From JADFQT01 sp047516825 (GTDB taxonomy: Bacteria > Chloroflexota > Dehalococcoidia > Lucifugimonadales > UBA3495): DNA of 26,708 bases. The stretch covers positions 1 to 26,708 of the forward strand of contig JAKZUA010000152.1 in the NCBI GenBank assembly GCA_047516825.1. Reading direction: 5' to 3'. Shown in pieces: positions 1 through 7,624 of this stretch. Numbering within the stretch: position 1 is the stretch's first letter; each line of letters begins with the position of its first letter. The notes beneath the pieces were generated by a model that had not been told where the DNA came from, made no database searches, and worked only from the letters and a program-made list of their open reading frames with translations. A program made the translations under genes and the position numbers.

Positions 1-129
1 CGAAACCTGGTCATCAGCTTGGTACGCCGGGCTGGGCATTCCAACGTAGCCGCTGCCCTACGCCGCCACAATGCCCATCTCAGCGAAGCTTTCGACATGA
101 TGGGCTTTTCCTACCAGGCAGGAGAATGA
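1..129 (+). CDS. Transposase C-terminal fragment (ISAs1/IS4-like)
   Basis: An open frame enters from the left edge and stops with TGA at 127-129, giving 42 residues. They begin RNLVISLVRRAGHSNVAAAL and end with MMGFSYQAGE. The pattern of RNL, a hydrophobic stretch, RRAG, then AAALRRH is typical of the extreme C-terminus of ISAs1-family (DDE, IS4-like) transposases. The catalytic core lies outside the window, so the family call rests on this short tail. A CCCTG at 135-139, just after the stop, could be the outer end of a terminal inverted repeat, but the other end is not visible. The element may be complete to the left or already a remnant. Confidence 0.5.
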   Translation, partial: RNLVISLVRRAGHSNVAAALRRHNAHLSEAFDMMGFSYQAGE

Positions 130-275
130 AAAGGCCCTGAGATTCGTCCCGAGAAAATGGCTTAATTCCCCCGGTTGATGTTAGAATCAAGGCCGTTATT
201 CCAGGGTTCCCACCAAGGGACACCAAAACAGGAATTGTCCCACTAACAATTCGGTATCAAAAAGGACGGTCAGCA

Positions 276-1361
276 ATGCACCCACCCGGTGGCCCGCGCC
301 AACCCGAAATGGATTTCAACCAAATAACCGCCCGCCTGCGGGAAGGCTTCGGCAGGTTCAACCGACGATTTGGCGGCGGCGGCGTGGGTCTACTGATTAT
401 CGCCATCATCGGCGTGCTGGCCGTGGCTTGGGTGGCAACGGGTTTCTATCAGGTCGGCCCCGGTGAGCAGGCAGCCCGCCGTATGTTCGGAGTGGTGCAG
501 AACTCCATTACCGAGCCGGGACTCCAGTGGTGGTGGCCCAGCTGGCCGGTTGCTATAGGACAGAGGGATGTCTTAATAGTAACGCAAACCCGCCGAATGG
601 AATTGGGCTTCATCAGCAACGAAGCGGGCAGCGTGGCGGCGCGGGGTGAGGAAGCCCTGATGATCAGCGGCGACCTGAATATCGTGGACGTTCAAATGGT
701 GGTCCAATACAATATCAAGGACCTTAACGCCTTCCTGTTCAATGTCGACGACCCGGGAGAGGATACCCGGGCCATCGCCGTAGGGCGCCCCGATGGTCGC
801 ACCCTGAAAGACGCCGCTGAGGCTGCTTTGAGGCTGGTGGTGGGTCAGAGTTCCATCGACGATATCCTGGTGAGAAACCGTGAAAACGTGGAAGTCCGTA
901 CCAAAGACCGATTGCAGAGTATCATGGACATCTACAATTCCGGCATTGATGTGATTTCAGTGCAGCTTCAGGACGTGAAGGCACCGGAGGAGGTTCGGGA
1001 CGCCTTCGATGACGTGTTGCGAGCCCGGCAAGAGCGAGATACCCGAATCAACCAGGCTCGAGCCTTCGAGGCAGACATAATTCCCCGGGCCGAGGGTGAC
1101 GCGGAACGAATCAAAGAGGGCGCCGAGGCCTTCAAGCAGGCCCGTATTGCCAGGGCAGAGGGTGAGGCCGACCGGTTTATATCAATTCTGCAGGAATACG
1201 ACAAATCTCAAGAAGTAACCCGGCAGAGACTGTACCTGGAAGCAATGGAAGAGGTCCTGCCCGGAATAACCAAGGTTATTCTCTCGCCAGAGGCCCAGTC
1301 GGTTCTAATATTGGGCGGAGATGGCTCCTTAACACCGGTGCCCTTCGGGCCCACGCCCTAA
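276..1361 (+). CDS. hflK: HflK, SPFH/band-7 membrane protease regulator
   Basis: 361 aa. HflK pairs with HflC in a large membrane complex that surrounds the FtsH protease and modulates turnover of membrane proteins. Visible features are a short Gly/Pro/Arg-rich cytoplasmic N-terminus, one transmembrane helix at about residues 36-57, then the SPFH (band-7) domain starting YQVGPGEQAARRMFG. A long charged coiled-coil region follows at about 220-310, with repeated A-R-A-E-G-E/D-A motifs. The C-terminus is the hydrophobic stretch TKVILSPEAQSVLILGGDG. ATG 276 is preceded by AAGGACGG at a usable distance; the in-frame ATG at 309 is a less likely start. hflC follows 58 bp downstream on the same strand, the classical hflKC order. 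No ftsH or hflX is in the window. The family call is secure; its interaction with FtsH is inferred from known homologues. Confidence 0.93.
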   Translation: MHPPGGPRQPEMDFNQITARLREGFGRFNRRFGGGGVGLLIIAIIGVLAVAWVATGFYQVGPGEQAARRMFGVVQNSITEPGLQWWWPSWPVAIGQRDVLIVTQTRRMELGFISNEAGSVAARGEEALMISGDLNIVDVQMVVQYNIKDLNAFLFNVDDPGEDTRAIAVGRPDGRTLKDAAEAALRLVVGQSSIDDILVRNRENVEVRTKDRLQSIMDIYNSGIDVISVQLQDVKAPEEVRDAFDDVLRARQERDTRINQARAFEADIIPRAEGDAERIKEGAEAFKQARIARAEGEADRFISILQEYDKSQEVTRQRLYLEAMEEVLPGITKVILSPEAQSVLILGGDGSLTPVPFGPTP

Positions 1362-1414
1362 GGCTATTTCGTTAATCGTATGCCGTAGGGCCATATCGTT
1401 AATTGTATAAGGTA
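1362..1414 (+). repeat. Imperfect tandem repeat between hflK and hflC
   Basis: Two 26-bp units, 1362-1387 and 1389-1414, lie 27 bp apart and match at 20 of 26 positions. Both carry the core TCGTTAAT followed by Y-G-T-A-T. Together they fill almost the whole hflK-hflC gap. The second copy ends in the AAGGTA that probably serves as the ribosome-binding site of hflC. It looks like a local duplication. Confidence 0.6.
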
Positions 1415-1419
1415 ATGTA

Positions 1420-2367
1420 ATGAAAGCATTGATCGTAATAGCAATCATTTTAATTGTCGGACTGGTGGTGCTGCGGCAGGCGGCCTATGTCATTGATGTT
1501 ACCGAACAGGCGCTGGTTCTGCGCTTTGGTGAGGTCACAGCTACCAGAACCCAACCGGGCTTATACTGGAAGACCCCCTTTATTGAGACCGTGCTCAAGT
1601 TCGACCGGCGCATTCTGCGAATCGACGCCGTGCCGGTGGCCATGCCGGATAAGGAGAAGCAGAACCTGGTAATCGATTCATATGCCCGATACCGAATTAC
1701 TGATCCAGAGCAATTCCGCAAGACGCTCCAGACCGAAACCGGCGCCAGGAGCCGGCTGGGCGACATAGTGACCTCTACCCTGCGAGACCGGGTGGCATTA
1801 CGGGATAGGTTTGAAATAATTGGCTCAAGACCGATTCTGGATGAGACCGGAAAAGTAGTGGAAGATGAGGAAGGGTTGCCTCTTTTCGAAGGGGTGGAGA
1901 CCCGTTCCGAAATTCTGGAAGAGGTGCTGTCGGGAGTCAGGACGACCGTTGTCACGCAGAATTTCGGTATTGAGATCACCGACGTCCGTATCAAGCGGGC
2001 CGACTTTCCCGATTCGGTAACCCCCAGCATTTACACCCGTATGCGGGCGGAACGAAACCGAATCGCCACCAAGTTTCGGGCTGAGGGTGAAGAAGAAGAC
2101 CTGAAGATTCGCGCCGTGGCCAACCGGAATCGAGAAGTAATCCTGGCCAATGCTGACAAAGAGTCCAGCCAGACCAGGGGGGAAGGCGAGGCTGAAGCCA
2201 TTCGAATTTTGGCTGAGGCGCTCAACCAGGACCCGGACTTGTTTGCCTTTCGTCGTAGCCTGGAAGCATACCAGACTTTCCTGGGGCAGCAGGATACCAT
2301 CATCTTATCCACCGACTCCCCAATTTTCCGGTTCCTGACCGGCCCAGGATTAGTAGCTTCCCCGTAA
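1420..2367 (+). CDS. hflC: HflC, SPFH/band-7 membrane protease regulator
   Basis: 315 aa. This is the partner of HflK in the FtsH-associated complex. It has an N-terminal transmembrane helix at about residues 3-23 and then the band-7 domain (YVIDVTEQALVLRFGEV, QPGLYWKTPF, FDRRILRIDA), which is the characteristic HflC opening. IDSYARYRITDPEQF and the alanine/glutamate-rich segment with REVILANADKESSQTRGEGEAEA are also typical HflC. An acidic insert at about 145-160 (DETGKVVEDEEGLPLFEG) sits where HflC proteins commonly vary. The C-terminal SLEAYQTFL and DSPIFRFL segments complete the family pattern. ATG 1420 has a modest ribosome-binding site (AAGGTA). It is probably cotranscribed with hflK. 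No intrinsic terminator is visible after the stop. Confidence 0.93.
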   Translation: MKALIVIAIILIVGLVVLRQAAYVIDVTEQALVLRFGEVTATRTQPGLYWKTPFIETVLKFDRRILRIDAVPVAMPDKEKQNLVIDSYARYRITDPEQFRKTLQTETGARSRLGDIVTSTLRDRVALRDRFEIIGSRPILDETGKVVEDEEGLPLFEGVETRSEILEEVLSGVRTTVVTQNFGIEITDVRIKRADFPDSVTPSIYTRMRAERNRIATKFRAEGEEEDLKIRAVANRNREVILANADKESSQTRGEGEAEAIRILAEALNQDPDLFAFRRSLEAYQTFLGQQDTIILSTDSPIFRFLTGPGLVASP

Positions 2368-2608
2368 CCAGGCCAAACGTCGGCCGGACGGTAGAGAACA
2401 GCCCCCAGGCCGGCCCAACGCCTTCCTCACCAACCTCCGTGAGCTGAACAATCCTCGTACTTAAACCACCTCTGGTTAAAAGTCGCTAGAGTTGAGTGAT
2501 TCCGTAGAGGCGCATGGCCGTACCTCCTACATTCCCAAAACACCCACTTTTTATATAGATGTGTTATTACCTTTTCCAGCCATTACATTGGTAGGGCGTG
2601 GGCCGAGC

Positions 2609-2690
2609 AACCGTTCATGGTTCGACCAGCTCACCACGAAGGGCTAAAGATAATCCACCGTTCGTCCTGAGCATCTCGCAAGATGATTAC
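2609..2690. repeat. Degenerate REP-like interspersed repeat
   Basis: The segment contains ACCGTTCATGGTTCGA, CAGCTCACCACGAA and CCGTTCGTCCTGAGC. These words belong to a widespread bacterial intergenic repeat type whose intact copies alternate CCGTTC, TTCGACAAGCTC and TCACCACGAACGG in opposing orientations. Here the arms are degraded (GACCAGCTC for GACAAGCTC; CATCTCGCAAGATGA near the end). The identification comes from recalled motif patterns; only one copy is in this window. Confidence 0.45.
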
Positions 2691-2705
2691 CTCTGGTCGG
2701 AAATG

Positions 2706-2836
2706 TTTCAGACACCAGCTTAGCAACTACCTACAAATGTCACTCCCCGCTTCGCTCGCGGATTATCTACCACCATATTTTAGATTCCTCGGTCGCTTCG
2801 CTCCCTCGGAATGGCAGGGCCGGTTTTTCAGACACC
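2706..2836. repeat. GCTTCGCTC-type intergenic repeat bounded by 11-bp direct repeats
   Basis: The word TTTCAGACACC occurs at 2706-2716 and again at 2826-2836, exactly 120 bp apart. Between them are two related cores, CCCCGCTTCGCTCGCGG (2746-2762) and GGTCGCTTCGCTCCCTCGG (2791-2809). On the minus strand the second core reads as the common motif CCGAGGGAGCGAAGCGACC followed by GAGGAATCT. This looks like a composite or doubly inserted interspersed repeat. No coding potential is evident. Confidence 0.5.
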
Positions 2837-2877
2837 CTCCTCGCGCGGACCGTTCGAGGCGGCAAATCCAGATTTTA

Positions 2878-2906
2878 TTGACGAAGACCTCGAATTAAAA
2901 GAGAAT
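2878..2906 (+). promoter_or_regulatory. Putative sigma70 promoter of sucC
   Basis: TTGACG (2878-2883) and GAGAAT (2901-2906) are separated by 17 bp. They lie about 40 bp upstream of the sucC ATG, which would give a short leader. The -35 box is good (5/6) and the -10 moderate (4/6). This is inspection of sequence only. Confidence 0.4.
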
Positions 2907-2945
2907 GCATAGTGCGGAAACCGGCGGGAATGTCCGGGAGAGCCT

Positions 2946-4100
2946 ATGAAGCTACACGAATACCAGGCCAAGGAGATCCTCGCCAGGTATGGCATACTCA
3001 TACCCCAGGGCCTCCTGGTGTCCACGCCGCAGGAGGCCGGAAAGGCCGCCAAAGAGTTGGGCGGCGCTGCGGTGCTTAAAGCCCAGGTCCACGCCGGGGG
3101 TCGGGGTAAGGCCGGCGGGATAAAACTGGTCCGGTCTGTAGCAGAGGCCGAGCAAGAGGCCCAAGCCCTGTTGGGACAGAATCTGGTGACTCATCAATCA
3201 GGACCCCAGGGCGTTCCAGTCAACTCCCTGCTGGTGGAAGAATTGGCGGACATCCAGCGTGAGCTATACCTGGCCCTGACCATCGACCGGGGATTTGGCG
3301 GGCCGGTGCTGATCGGCAGCCCTTCCGGAGGAATGGAGATTGAGGAAGTGGCGGCTTCTAGCCCGGAGAGCATCTACACCGAGCCGATAGAACCCGTATT
3401 GGGATTGATGCCCTACCAAACCAGACGTTTGGCCGCTCGGTTGGGATTGGAGCCGGACCTGAGCCGGCCCGCCGCCCAGGTTATGAATCTGCTTTACCGC
3501 ATCTTCACCGACAATGACTGCTCCCTTATCGAGATCAACCCCTTGATCATCACCGGAGACCAAAGGGTGGTGGCCTTGGACGCCAAGATGGACGTTGAAG
3601 ATGATTCCTTGTTCCGCCACGCCGACCTCCGCCAGTTGAGAGACCGAGCCCAGGAGGATGGACTGGAAGCCGAGGCTGCGGACCATGACATAGCATATGT
3701 CAATCTGAAGGGCAATGTAGGTTGTCTGGTCAACGGTGCGGGGTTGGCGATGGCGACGCTGGATGTAGCCAGCGCCGCCGGAGCGGCCCCAGCCAACTTC
3801 CTGGACGTGGGGGGTGGAGCCGACGCAGAGAAGGTAGCCAAGGCTGTGGGCATCATCCTCTCCGACCCCAAGGTAACTCGAGTCTTGGTGAATGTCTTTG
3901 GAGGCATACTGAGGTGCGACGTCGCTGCTCGGGGGATTGTTTTGGCCTACCAGCGCAGCGGGGCGAGCCTTCCCCTAGTGGTCCGAATGCTAGGCACCAA
4001 CGTGGAAGAAGGCAAGGAGATCCTGGCCGATTCGGGACTGGCGGTTACCTTTGCCAGCACCCTGACCGACGCGGCCCAGGCCATACAGCAGAGCAACTGA
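2946..4100 (+). CDS. sucC: Succinyl-CoA synthetase (ADP/GDP-forming) beta subunit
   Basis: 384 aa, full family length. With SucD it interconverts succinyl-CoA and succinate with substrate-level phosphorylation of a nucleoside diphosphate in the TCA cycle. It opens with the standard MKLHEYQAKEIL and has the ATP-grasp features QVHAGGRGKAGGIKL (about 47-61), EINPLII and the Mg-binding region ALDAKMDVEDD. The C-terminal ligase domain shows GNVGCLVNGAGLAMATLD, FLDVGGGADAEKV and VNVFGGILRCD. GGGAGAG lies just upstream of ATG 2946. sucD follows after 120 bp on the same strand. Nucleotide specificity (ATP or GTP) cannot be judged from this reading. Confidence 0.96.
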   Translation: MKLHEYQAKEILARYGILIPQGLLVSTPQEAGKAAKELGGAAVLKAQVHAGGRGKAGGIKLVRSVAEAEQEAQALLGQNLVTHQSGPQGVPVNSLLVEELADIQRELYLALTIDRGFGGPVLIGSPSGGMEIEEVAASSPESIYTEPIEPVLGLMPYQTRRLAARLGLEPDLSRPAAQVMNLLYRIFTDNDCSLIEINPLIITGDQRVVALDAKMDVEDDSLFRHADLRQLRDRAQEDGLEAEAADHDIAYVNLKGNVGCLVNGAGLAMATLDVASAAGAAPANFLDVGGGADAEKVAKAVGIILSDPKVTRVLVNVFGGILRCDVAARGIVLAYQRSGASLPLVVRMLGTNVEEGKEILADSGLAVTFASTLTDAAQAIQQSN

Positions 4101-4220
4101 CGCCCAAACAGCCGCCGAAAAGCCGGTGGCGGGCTGGCGGGCCTGGGATCGGGAACAAAATCCAAGCGGGCGCGGGCTCGAAACCCCTCACCATTGGTTG
4201 CAATAGGAGCTTTAACCGAG

Positions 4221-5102
4221 ATGGGAATACTGGTAGACGAGCACTCCCGGATATTGGTGCAGGGGATTACCGGACAAGAGGGCAGCTTTCACGCCCGGGC
4301 TTGCCGGGCCTATGGCACCCAGGTGGTGGCCGGGGTCACACCCGGCCGGGGCGGGCAGCTGTTCGACGAGGAGGTTCCTGTCTTCGACTCGGTAGCCGAG
4401 GCGGTTAAAGAAACCGGCGCTGGCGTATCCCTCATCTTCGTGCCGCCTCCCTTCGCTGCCGACGCCATCGTAGAGTCAGCCGCCGCCGGAGTGCCCCTGA
4501 TCGCCTGCATAACCGAGGGCATACCGGTCCAGGACATGGTCAAGGTAGGACGGTATCTGCGGAATATGCCCACCCGTCTCATCGGTCCCAATTGTCCCGG
4601 GCTGATAAATCCGGGGGCCCGCTGCAAGATCGGCATCATGCCGGGCGGAATCCACCGGCCGGGCCGGGTGGGCGTGGTATCCCGCAGCGGAACCCTAACC
4701 TACGAGGCGGTGGGGCAACTGACCGACCTGGACATCGGCCAATCCAGCTGTGTGGGAATCGGCGGAGACCCCATTATCGGTTCCAGCTTCGTCGACGTCC
4801 TGCGGCTATTCCAGGAGGATCCGGAAACCGACTTGGTAGTGTTCATCGGCGAAATCGGCGGCACTAAGGAACAGGAAGCCGCGGCGTACATCGCGGAAGA
4901 GTTCACCAAGCCGCTCTGCGCCCTAATAGTTGGCGCCACCGCCCCGCCAGGCAAGCGCATGGGCCACGCCGGCGCCATTATTACCGGAGAAAGCGCCCGC
5001 GCCGAGTCCAAAATTCAGGCTTTGCGGGAGGCCGGCGCCACCATCATCCCCACTCCCGCCGACATCGGCTCCACGGCCCAGAAGGTCCTCACTGGCAGCT
5101 AG
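4221..5102 (+). CDS. sucD: Succinyl-CoA synthetase alpha subunit
   Basis: 293 aa with start at ATG 4221. The frame is also open from a TTG at 4194, but AGGAG at 4205-4209 and the homologous N-terminus (MGILVDEHSRILVQGITG) favour 4221. The alpha subunit binds CoA in its N-terminal Rossmann domain (GITGQEG, about residues 15-21) and carries the phosphohistidine. GHAGAIITGE places that histidine at about residue 249. IGPNCPG, the RSGTLTYE segment and GEIGGTKEQEAA are also conserved. The pairing with sucC and the standard length make this secure. The sucC-sucD gap of 120 bp is larger than usual but shows no terminator. Confidence 0.96.
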   Translation: MGILVDEHSRILVQGITGQEGSFHARACRAYGTQVVAGVTPGRGGQLFDEEVPVFDSVAEAVKETGAGVSLIFVPPPFAADAIVESAAAGVPLIACITEGIPVQDMVKVGRYLRNMPTRLIGPNCPGLINPGARCKIGIMPGGIHRPGRVGVVSRSGTLTYEAVGQLTDLDIGQSSCVGIGGDPIIGSSFVDVLRLFQEDPETDLVVFIGEIGGTKEQEAAAYIAEEFTKPLCALIVGATAPPGKRMGHAGAIITGESARAESKIQALREAGATIIPTPADIGSTAQKVLTGS

Positions 5103-5293
5103 TCCGCGACAACAATAACAGGTTCGAGCTTTCGAGGGCCCGGCGGCAACCTGCCACATATTTTGGTGGGCGAACCGCTTCGTCTCCCCTAAATAATCAC
5201 CGGCTGGGCAACGCATGCCGCCCGGCCGATGGCGTACAATTTGCTTAAAATACTGGTGCCGTGCCAGCTTGCCCCAGGAGGCCTCCAACCAAG

Positions 5294-5560
5294 ATGCGAA
5301 AGTATCAGATGACCGCGCTCTTCGTCGTCTGCGGCGTGGTATTTACCACCATAGCCACCCTCACGGCCAATCGGGTGATTATCGCCGTCCTGTTTCTAAT
5401 GCTGCTGGACTTTATCGCCGTGGCGGATCGAAGTATTCGCCGCCTTCAGGACCGGGAAAAGGAGCTGACGGGCCGATTGGACGAATTGACCCGCCAGCTT
5501 CAGGCGCACGACGAAGGCTCGGCGGAACTGGAAGCCCAGCCCAGCGGGGAGATGCCTTAA
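5294..5560 (+). CDS. Small two-helix membrane protein with coiled-coil tail
   Basis: 88 aa from ATG 5294. AGGAGG at 5276-5281 is about 12 bp upstream; a GTG at 5261 would lie before that ribosome-binding site and is rejected. Two hydrophobic helices occupy about residues 6-24 and 27-44. They are followed by a charged heptad-like segment (RSIRRLQDREKELTGRLDEL and on to about residue 73) and a polar tail. No family is recognised. The layout suggests an inner-membrane protein with a cytoplasmic coiled coil that could oligomerise. A TACAAT at 5235-5240 might be a -10 box, without a clear -35. The coding call rests on the good ribosome-binding site and coherent topology. Confidence 0.6.
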   Translation: MRKYQMTALFVVCGVVFTTIATLTANRVIIAVLFLMLLDFIAVADRSIRRLQDREKELTGRLDELTRQLQAHDEGSAELEAQPSGEMP

Positions 5561-5594
5561 CTTTGGCGGAGCCCGGTGGGAAGGACGATAGTTG

Positions 5595-5668
5595 TGGAGC
5601 GGGCGATGGGAATCGAACCCACGTGGCTAGCTTGGAAGGCTAGAGCTCTACCACTGAGCTACGCCCGC
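5595..5668 (-). tRNA. tRNA-Gly (anticodon UCC), CCA encoded
   Basis: Read on the minus strand from 5668, the sequence folds into a full cloverleaf. The acceptor stem is GCGGGCG/CGCCCGC, the D-arm GCTC-AGTGGTA-GAGC, the anticodon arm CTAGC-CTTCCAA-GCTAG, and the T-arm GTGGG-TTCGATT-CCCAT. The discriminator is T (5598) and CCA is encoded (5597-5595). The anticodon UCC reads GGA/GGG glycine codons. It is transcribed opposite to the small membrane-protein gene on its left. Confidence 0.97.
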
Positions 5669-5690
5669 TGGACCGGAGTGGCCGTTGGTA

Positions 5691-5696
5691 ATTATA
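5691..5696 (-). promoter_or_regulatory. -10 box of tRNA-Gly promoter
   Basis: On the minus strand this is a perfect TATAAT, ending 22 bp upstream of the mature tRNA 5' end. That would start transcription about 16 nt before the tRNA. No good TTGACA-like box lies 17 bp further upstream, so the -35 is weak or absent. Confidence 0.55.
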
Positions 5697-5780
5697 GACC
5701 GCCTGGGGATACTGGGACCAGCAGCACCGCTCCACAGCCAAGGGGGTTTTGCAGCGAATAGCCCACGGCTCAAGCGCGGG

Positions 5781-6251
5781 CTAAAGGTCTAGGACGCGCC
5801 GCACCGCCTTCCGCACCTCCGCTTCCTCCAGCACCGCTGTTAACTCTCCCTGTTCGTTGGGCTGTAAGGACGGCTCTCGTTGGAACTCACTCACCAGCGC
5901 ACTAATCGCGGCCTGCCGCCGCTCTTCTGTGAAATGGGACTGGAGGAGAGCCTCCCCGTCCAGCGCCGAATCGAGATGCCTGCTTATCTCCGCCGTCAGC
6001 AGCTCCACCTCCACGGCGTTGCGCTGGATCTGACCAATACCCTGCAAGTGGTTGCCCAGGTAACAGCCGCCAAACTGCAGAACCTCACCGCGATTGCCCC
6101 CCAAATCGTTATCCCAACGGTAGCGGGGCTCCAGCTCGTGTTCGGCCAGGTATTCCCGGACCGGACCATCCTCGGAATTGGGACAGTCCAGGTCGAAGAT
6201 CAGCTTAACCGTGTGCATGAAGAACCCGGCCGGTTCCACCTTGATGTACAC
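5781..6251 (-). CDS. Conserved-looking hypothetical protein, 156 aa
   Basis: The start is GTG at 6251, supported by a strong ribosome-binding site (GGGAGGG) six bases upstream. A downstream ATG (residue 12) lacks one. The protein begins with KLIFDLDCPNSE, recalling the first strand and Cys-x-x loop of small thioredoxin-fold proteins, but there is no second cysteine in the loop. The middle (GPVREYLAEHELEPRYRWDND, GGCYLGNHL) has no signature I know. The C-terminal half is helical and charged, ending VRKAVRRVLDL. No signal peptide or membrane segment is seen. It is about 100 bp downstream of the ketopantoate-reductase-like gene on the same strand and could be cotranscribed. Function unknown. Confidence 0.7.
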   Translation of the reverse strand: MYIKVEPAGFFMHTVKLIFDLDCPNSEDGPVREYLAEHELEPRYRWDNDLGGNRGEVLQFGGCYLGNHLQGIGQIQRNAVEVELLTAEISRHLDSALDGEALLQSHFTEERRQAAISALVSEFQREPSLQPNEQGELTAVLEEAEVRKAVRRVLDL

Positions 6252-6348
6252 CGAAGACCCTCCCTATTCTAATGCCAAGATAATGCCGTATGGGGTTGGT
6301 ATGGCGATCCTTGCAGATGCCACCTTGGCTTGGCTATAGGGCTCTAGA

Positions 6349-7398
6349 CTACTGGCCCACCGCCCGGACGATGCGCTCCACGTTGGAAGGGTCGGGCTTA
6401 AGGGAGCCGTCATCGATACCGTGCATGGCCTCGACAATCGCGTCGTTATAGGGGGTGGGCACGCCAAACTCCCGTCCCTTCTGGCAAATAAGCCCATTCA
6501 TGAAATCGATCTCCGAATGGCGGCCCTTGTGCACGTCCTGAGCCATGGAAGCCAGCCAGTTCACCGGACCGCCGCGGGAAGCCATGAAATCATCCAGCTC
6601 TTCGAAGACGTCGCCCTTATTGGCGTCGGCCCAGAAATCAGCGGGTTTGCCGCCAATATCCACTACCTTAAGACCCTGGGCCAGCCCCACCAGGGCTCCC
6701 TCCTTGGCCAGGTTAATCCGAATGTGCCGGCAATCGGCGTTGTCGGCCATATCCTGGGAACCCAGGGTGGACATGGCGGATATGCCATTGCCCATTCCAT
6801 TTTGACAAAGCTTGGCCCAGCGCTCGCCGGGTAGGTTGTCGGTGGAATAGGCGGCGTCAATGACGTCCAGCTTCTGGGCGATCATCTCCGCCCTGGCCGA
6901 AGCCTGGCCGTTCAGCTCGCCTACCCGAAACACCGTATGGCCGTGGTCCCGTCCGGATTCACCACCCCGATTGACGTGACCCGGCTCCCATAGAGCCACT
7001 TCAATATGGGAAGCGACGCATCCCATCTCCCGATCCTTCCCGACGATGTCACCGATTATCGGGTCGTTCCAGCAGTTTTGTAACGAGATGAAAAATCCCT
7101 CCGGCTTGACGTAGCGTTTGATGAAGTGAGTGGCCCACTCGGTATCGTAAGACTTGACCGTGATGAATGCGTAGTCGAAGGGCTCAGTGATGCCCTGAGC
7201 GTCGGTCAGATGCATCGCTTTAACCGGCACCGTAAAGTCACCCACGCTGTTGCTGGCCCGCAGCCCCTGTTTGCGCATGGTTTCCACATGCTCGGGCCAC
7301 ATATCGATGAAGGTTACATCCTCCCCAGACTGGACCAGAAATGCTCCCACGTAGCTTCCGACCGCCCCGGGTCCCATAATCCCTATCTTTTCCGCCAT
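6349..7398 (-). CDS. Ketopantoate reductase-like (PanE/ApbA family) oxidoreductase
   Basis: 349 aa from ATG 7398, with AGGAGG eight bases upstream. The frame is open further upstream to 7530, but that extension crosses a palindromic repeat and is not coding. The N-terminal Rossmann domain begins IGIMGPGAVGSYVGAFL (GxGxxG at 9-14, NAD(P)-binding) and continues to FITVKSYDT. The C-terminal helical domain contains RWAKLCQNGMGN (Lys196, Asn200), matching the family's catalytic Lys and Asn. True ketopantoate reductases make pantoate for CoA synthesis and are about 300 aa. This protein is longer, and no other pantothenate gene is near, so it may act on another 2-oxo acid or 2-hydroxy acid. It is downstream of serA on the same strand. 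Confidence 0.82.
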   Translation of the reverse strand: MAEKIGIMGPGAVGSYVGAFLVQSGEDVTFIDMWPEHVETMRKQGLRASNSVGDFTVPVKAMHLTDAQGITEPFDYAFITVKSYDTEWATHFIKRYVKPEGFFISLQNCWNDPIIGDIVGKDREMGCVASHIEVALWEPGHVNRGGESGRDHGHTVFRVGELNGQASARAEMIAQKLDVIDAAYSTDNLPGERWAKLCQNGMGNGISAMSTLGSQDMADNADCRHIRINLAKEGALVGLAQGLKVVDIGGKPADFWADANKGDVFEELDDFMASRGGPVNWLASMAQDVHKGRHSEIDFMNGLICQKGREFGVPTPYNDAIVEAMHGIDDGSLKPDPSNVERIVRAVGQ

Positions 7399-7477
7399 GT
7401 TTGCATCCTCCTTGAAAAACTTCGGGAGAAACCTCTGTTTACTGATTCTTGCCGAAAGTTCTAAACTTGCAATATCC

Positions 7478-7524
7478 AAATCCCCCTCAGTCCTCCTTTT
7501 AAAAAGGGGGGTATAGGAGGATTT
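7478..7524. repeat. Palindromic interspersed repeat (AAATCCCCCT family)
   Basis: A 47-bp imperfect palindrome has arms that begin AAATCCCCCT and end AGGAGGATTT, with central CCTCCTTTT / AAAAAGGGGGG. It lies between serA and the ketopantoate-reductase-like gene. It shares its outer arms and layout with the element at 22447-22502. It could form a hairpin in RNA from either strand, but I see no clear T-tract that would make it a standard terminator. Confidence 0.7.
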
Positions 7525-7624
7525 ACGCAAATGTTGGCGTCTGTGACCGGGTTCAGCTCCTTAGCCATGGCTCAGCAATTTGGTCTGCTCCCCGGTGCAG
7601 CAGTTTTGCTATGCTGGCCATTTC

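Larger units (their letters stand above)
2368..2945. other. Repeat-rich intergenic region hflC-sucC
   Basis: No convincing gene is present in about 580 bp. It holds degenerate interspersed-repeat segments (2609-2690 and 2706-2836, listed separately), a near-palindrome around 2462-2481 (TTAAACCA / TGGTTAA) without a T-tract, and a possible sucC promoter at 2878-2906. The short open frames crossing it have no family resemblance and no ribosome-binding sites. Confidence 0.6.

Noticed and set aside
3722..4408. Plus-strand open frame overlapping sucC and sucD
   Set aside because: Out-of-frame shadow, rich in Gly/Arg/Pro, with no ribosome-binding site; both overlapped genes are secure.
7399..7530. 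N-terminal extension of the ketopantoate-reductase-like frame
   Set aside because: It runs through a palindromic repeat, and ATG 7398 has an ideal AGGAGG site with the Rossmann motif starting immediately after it.
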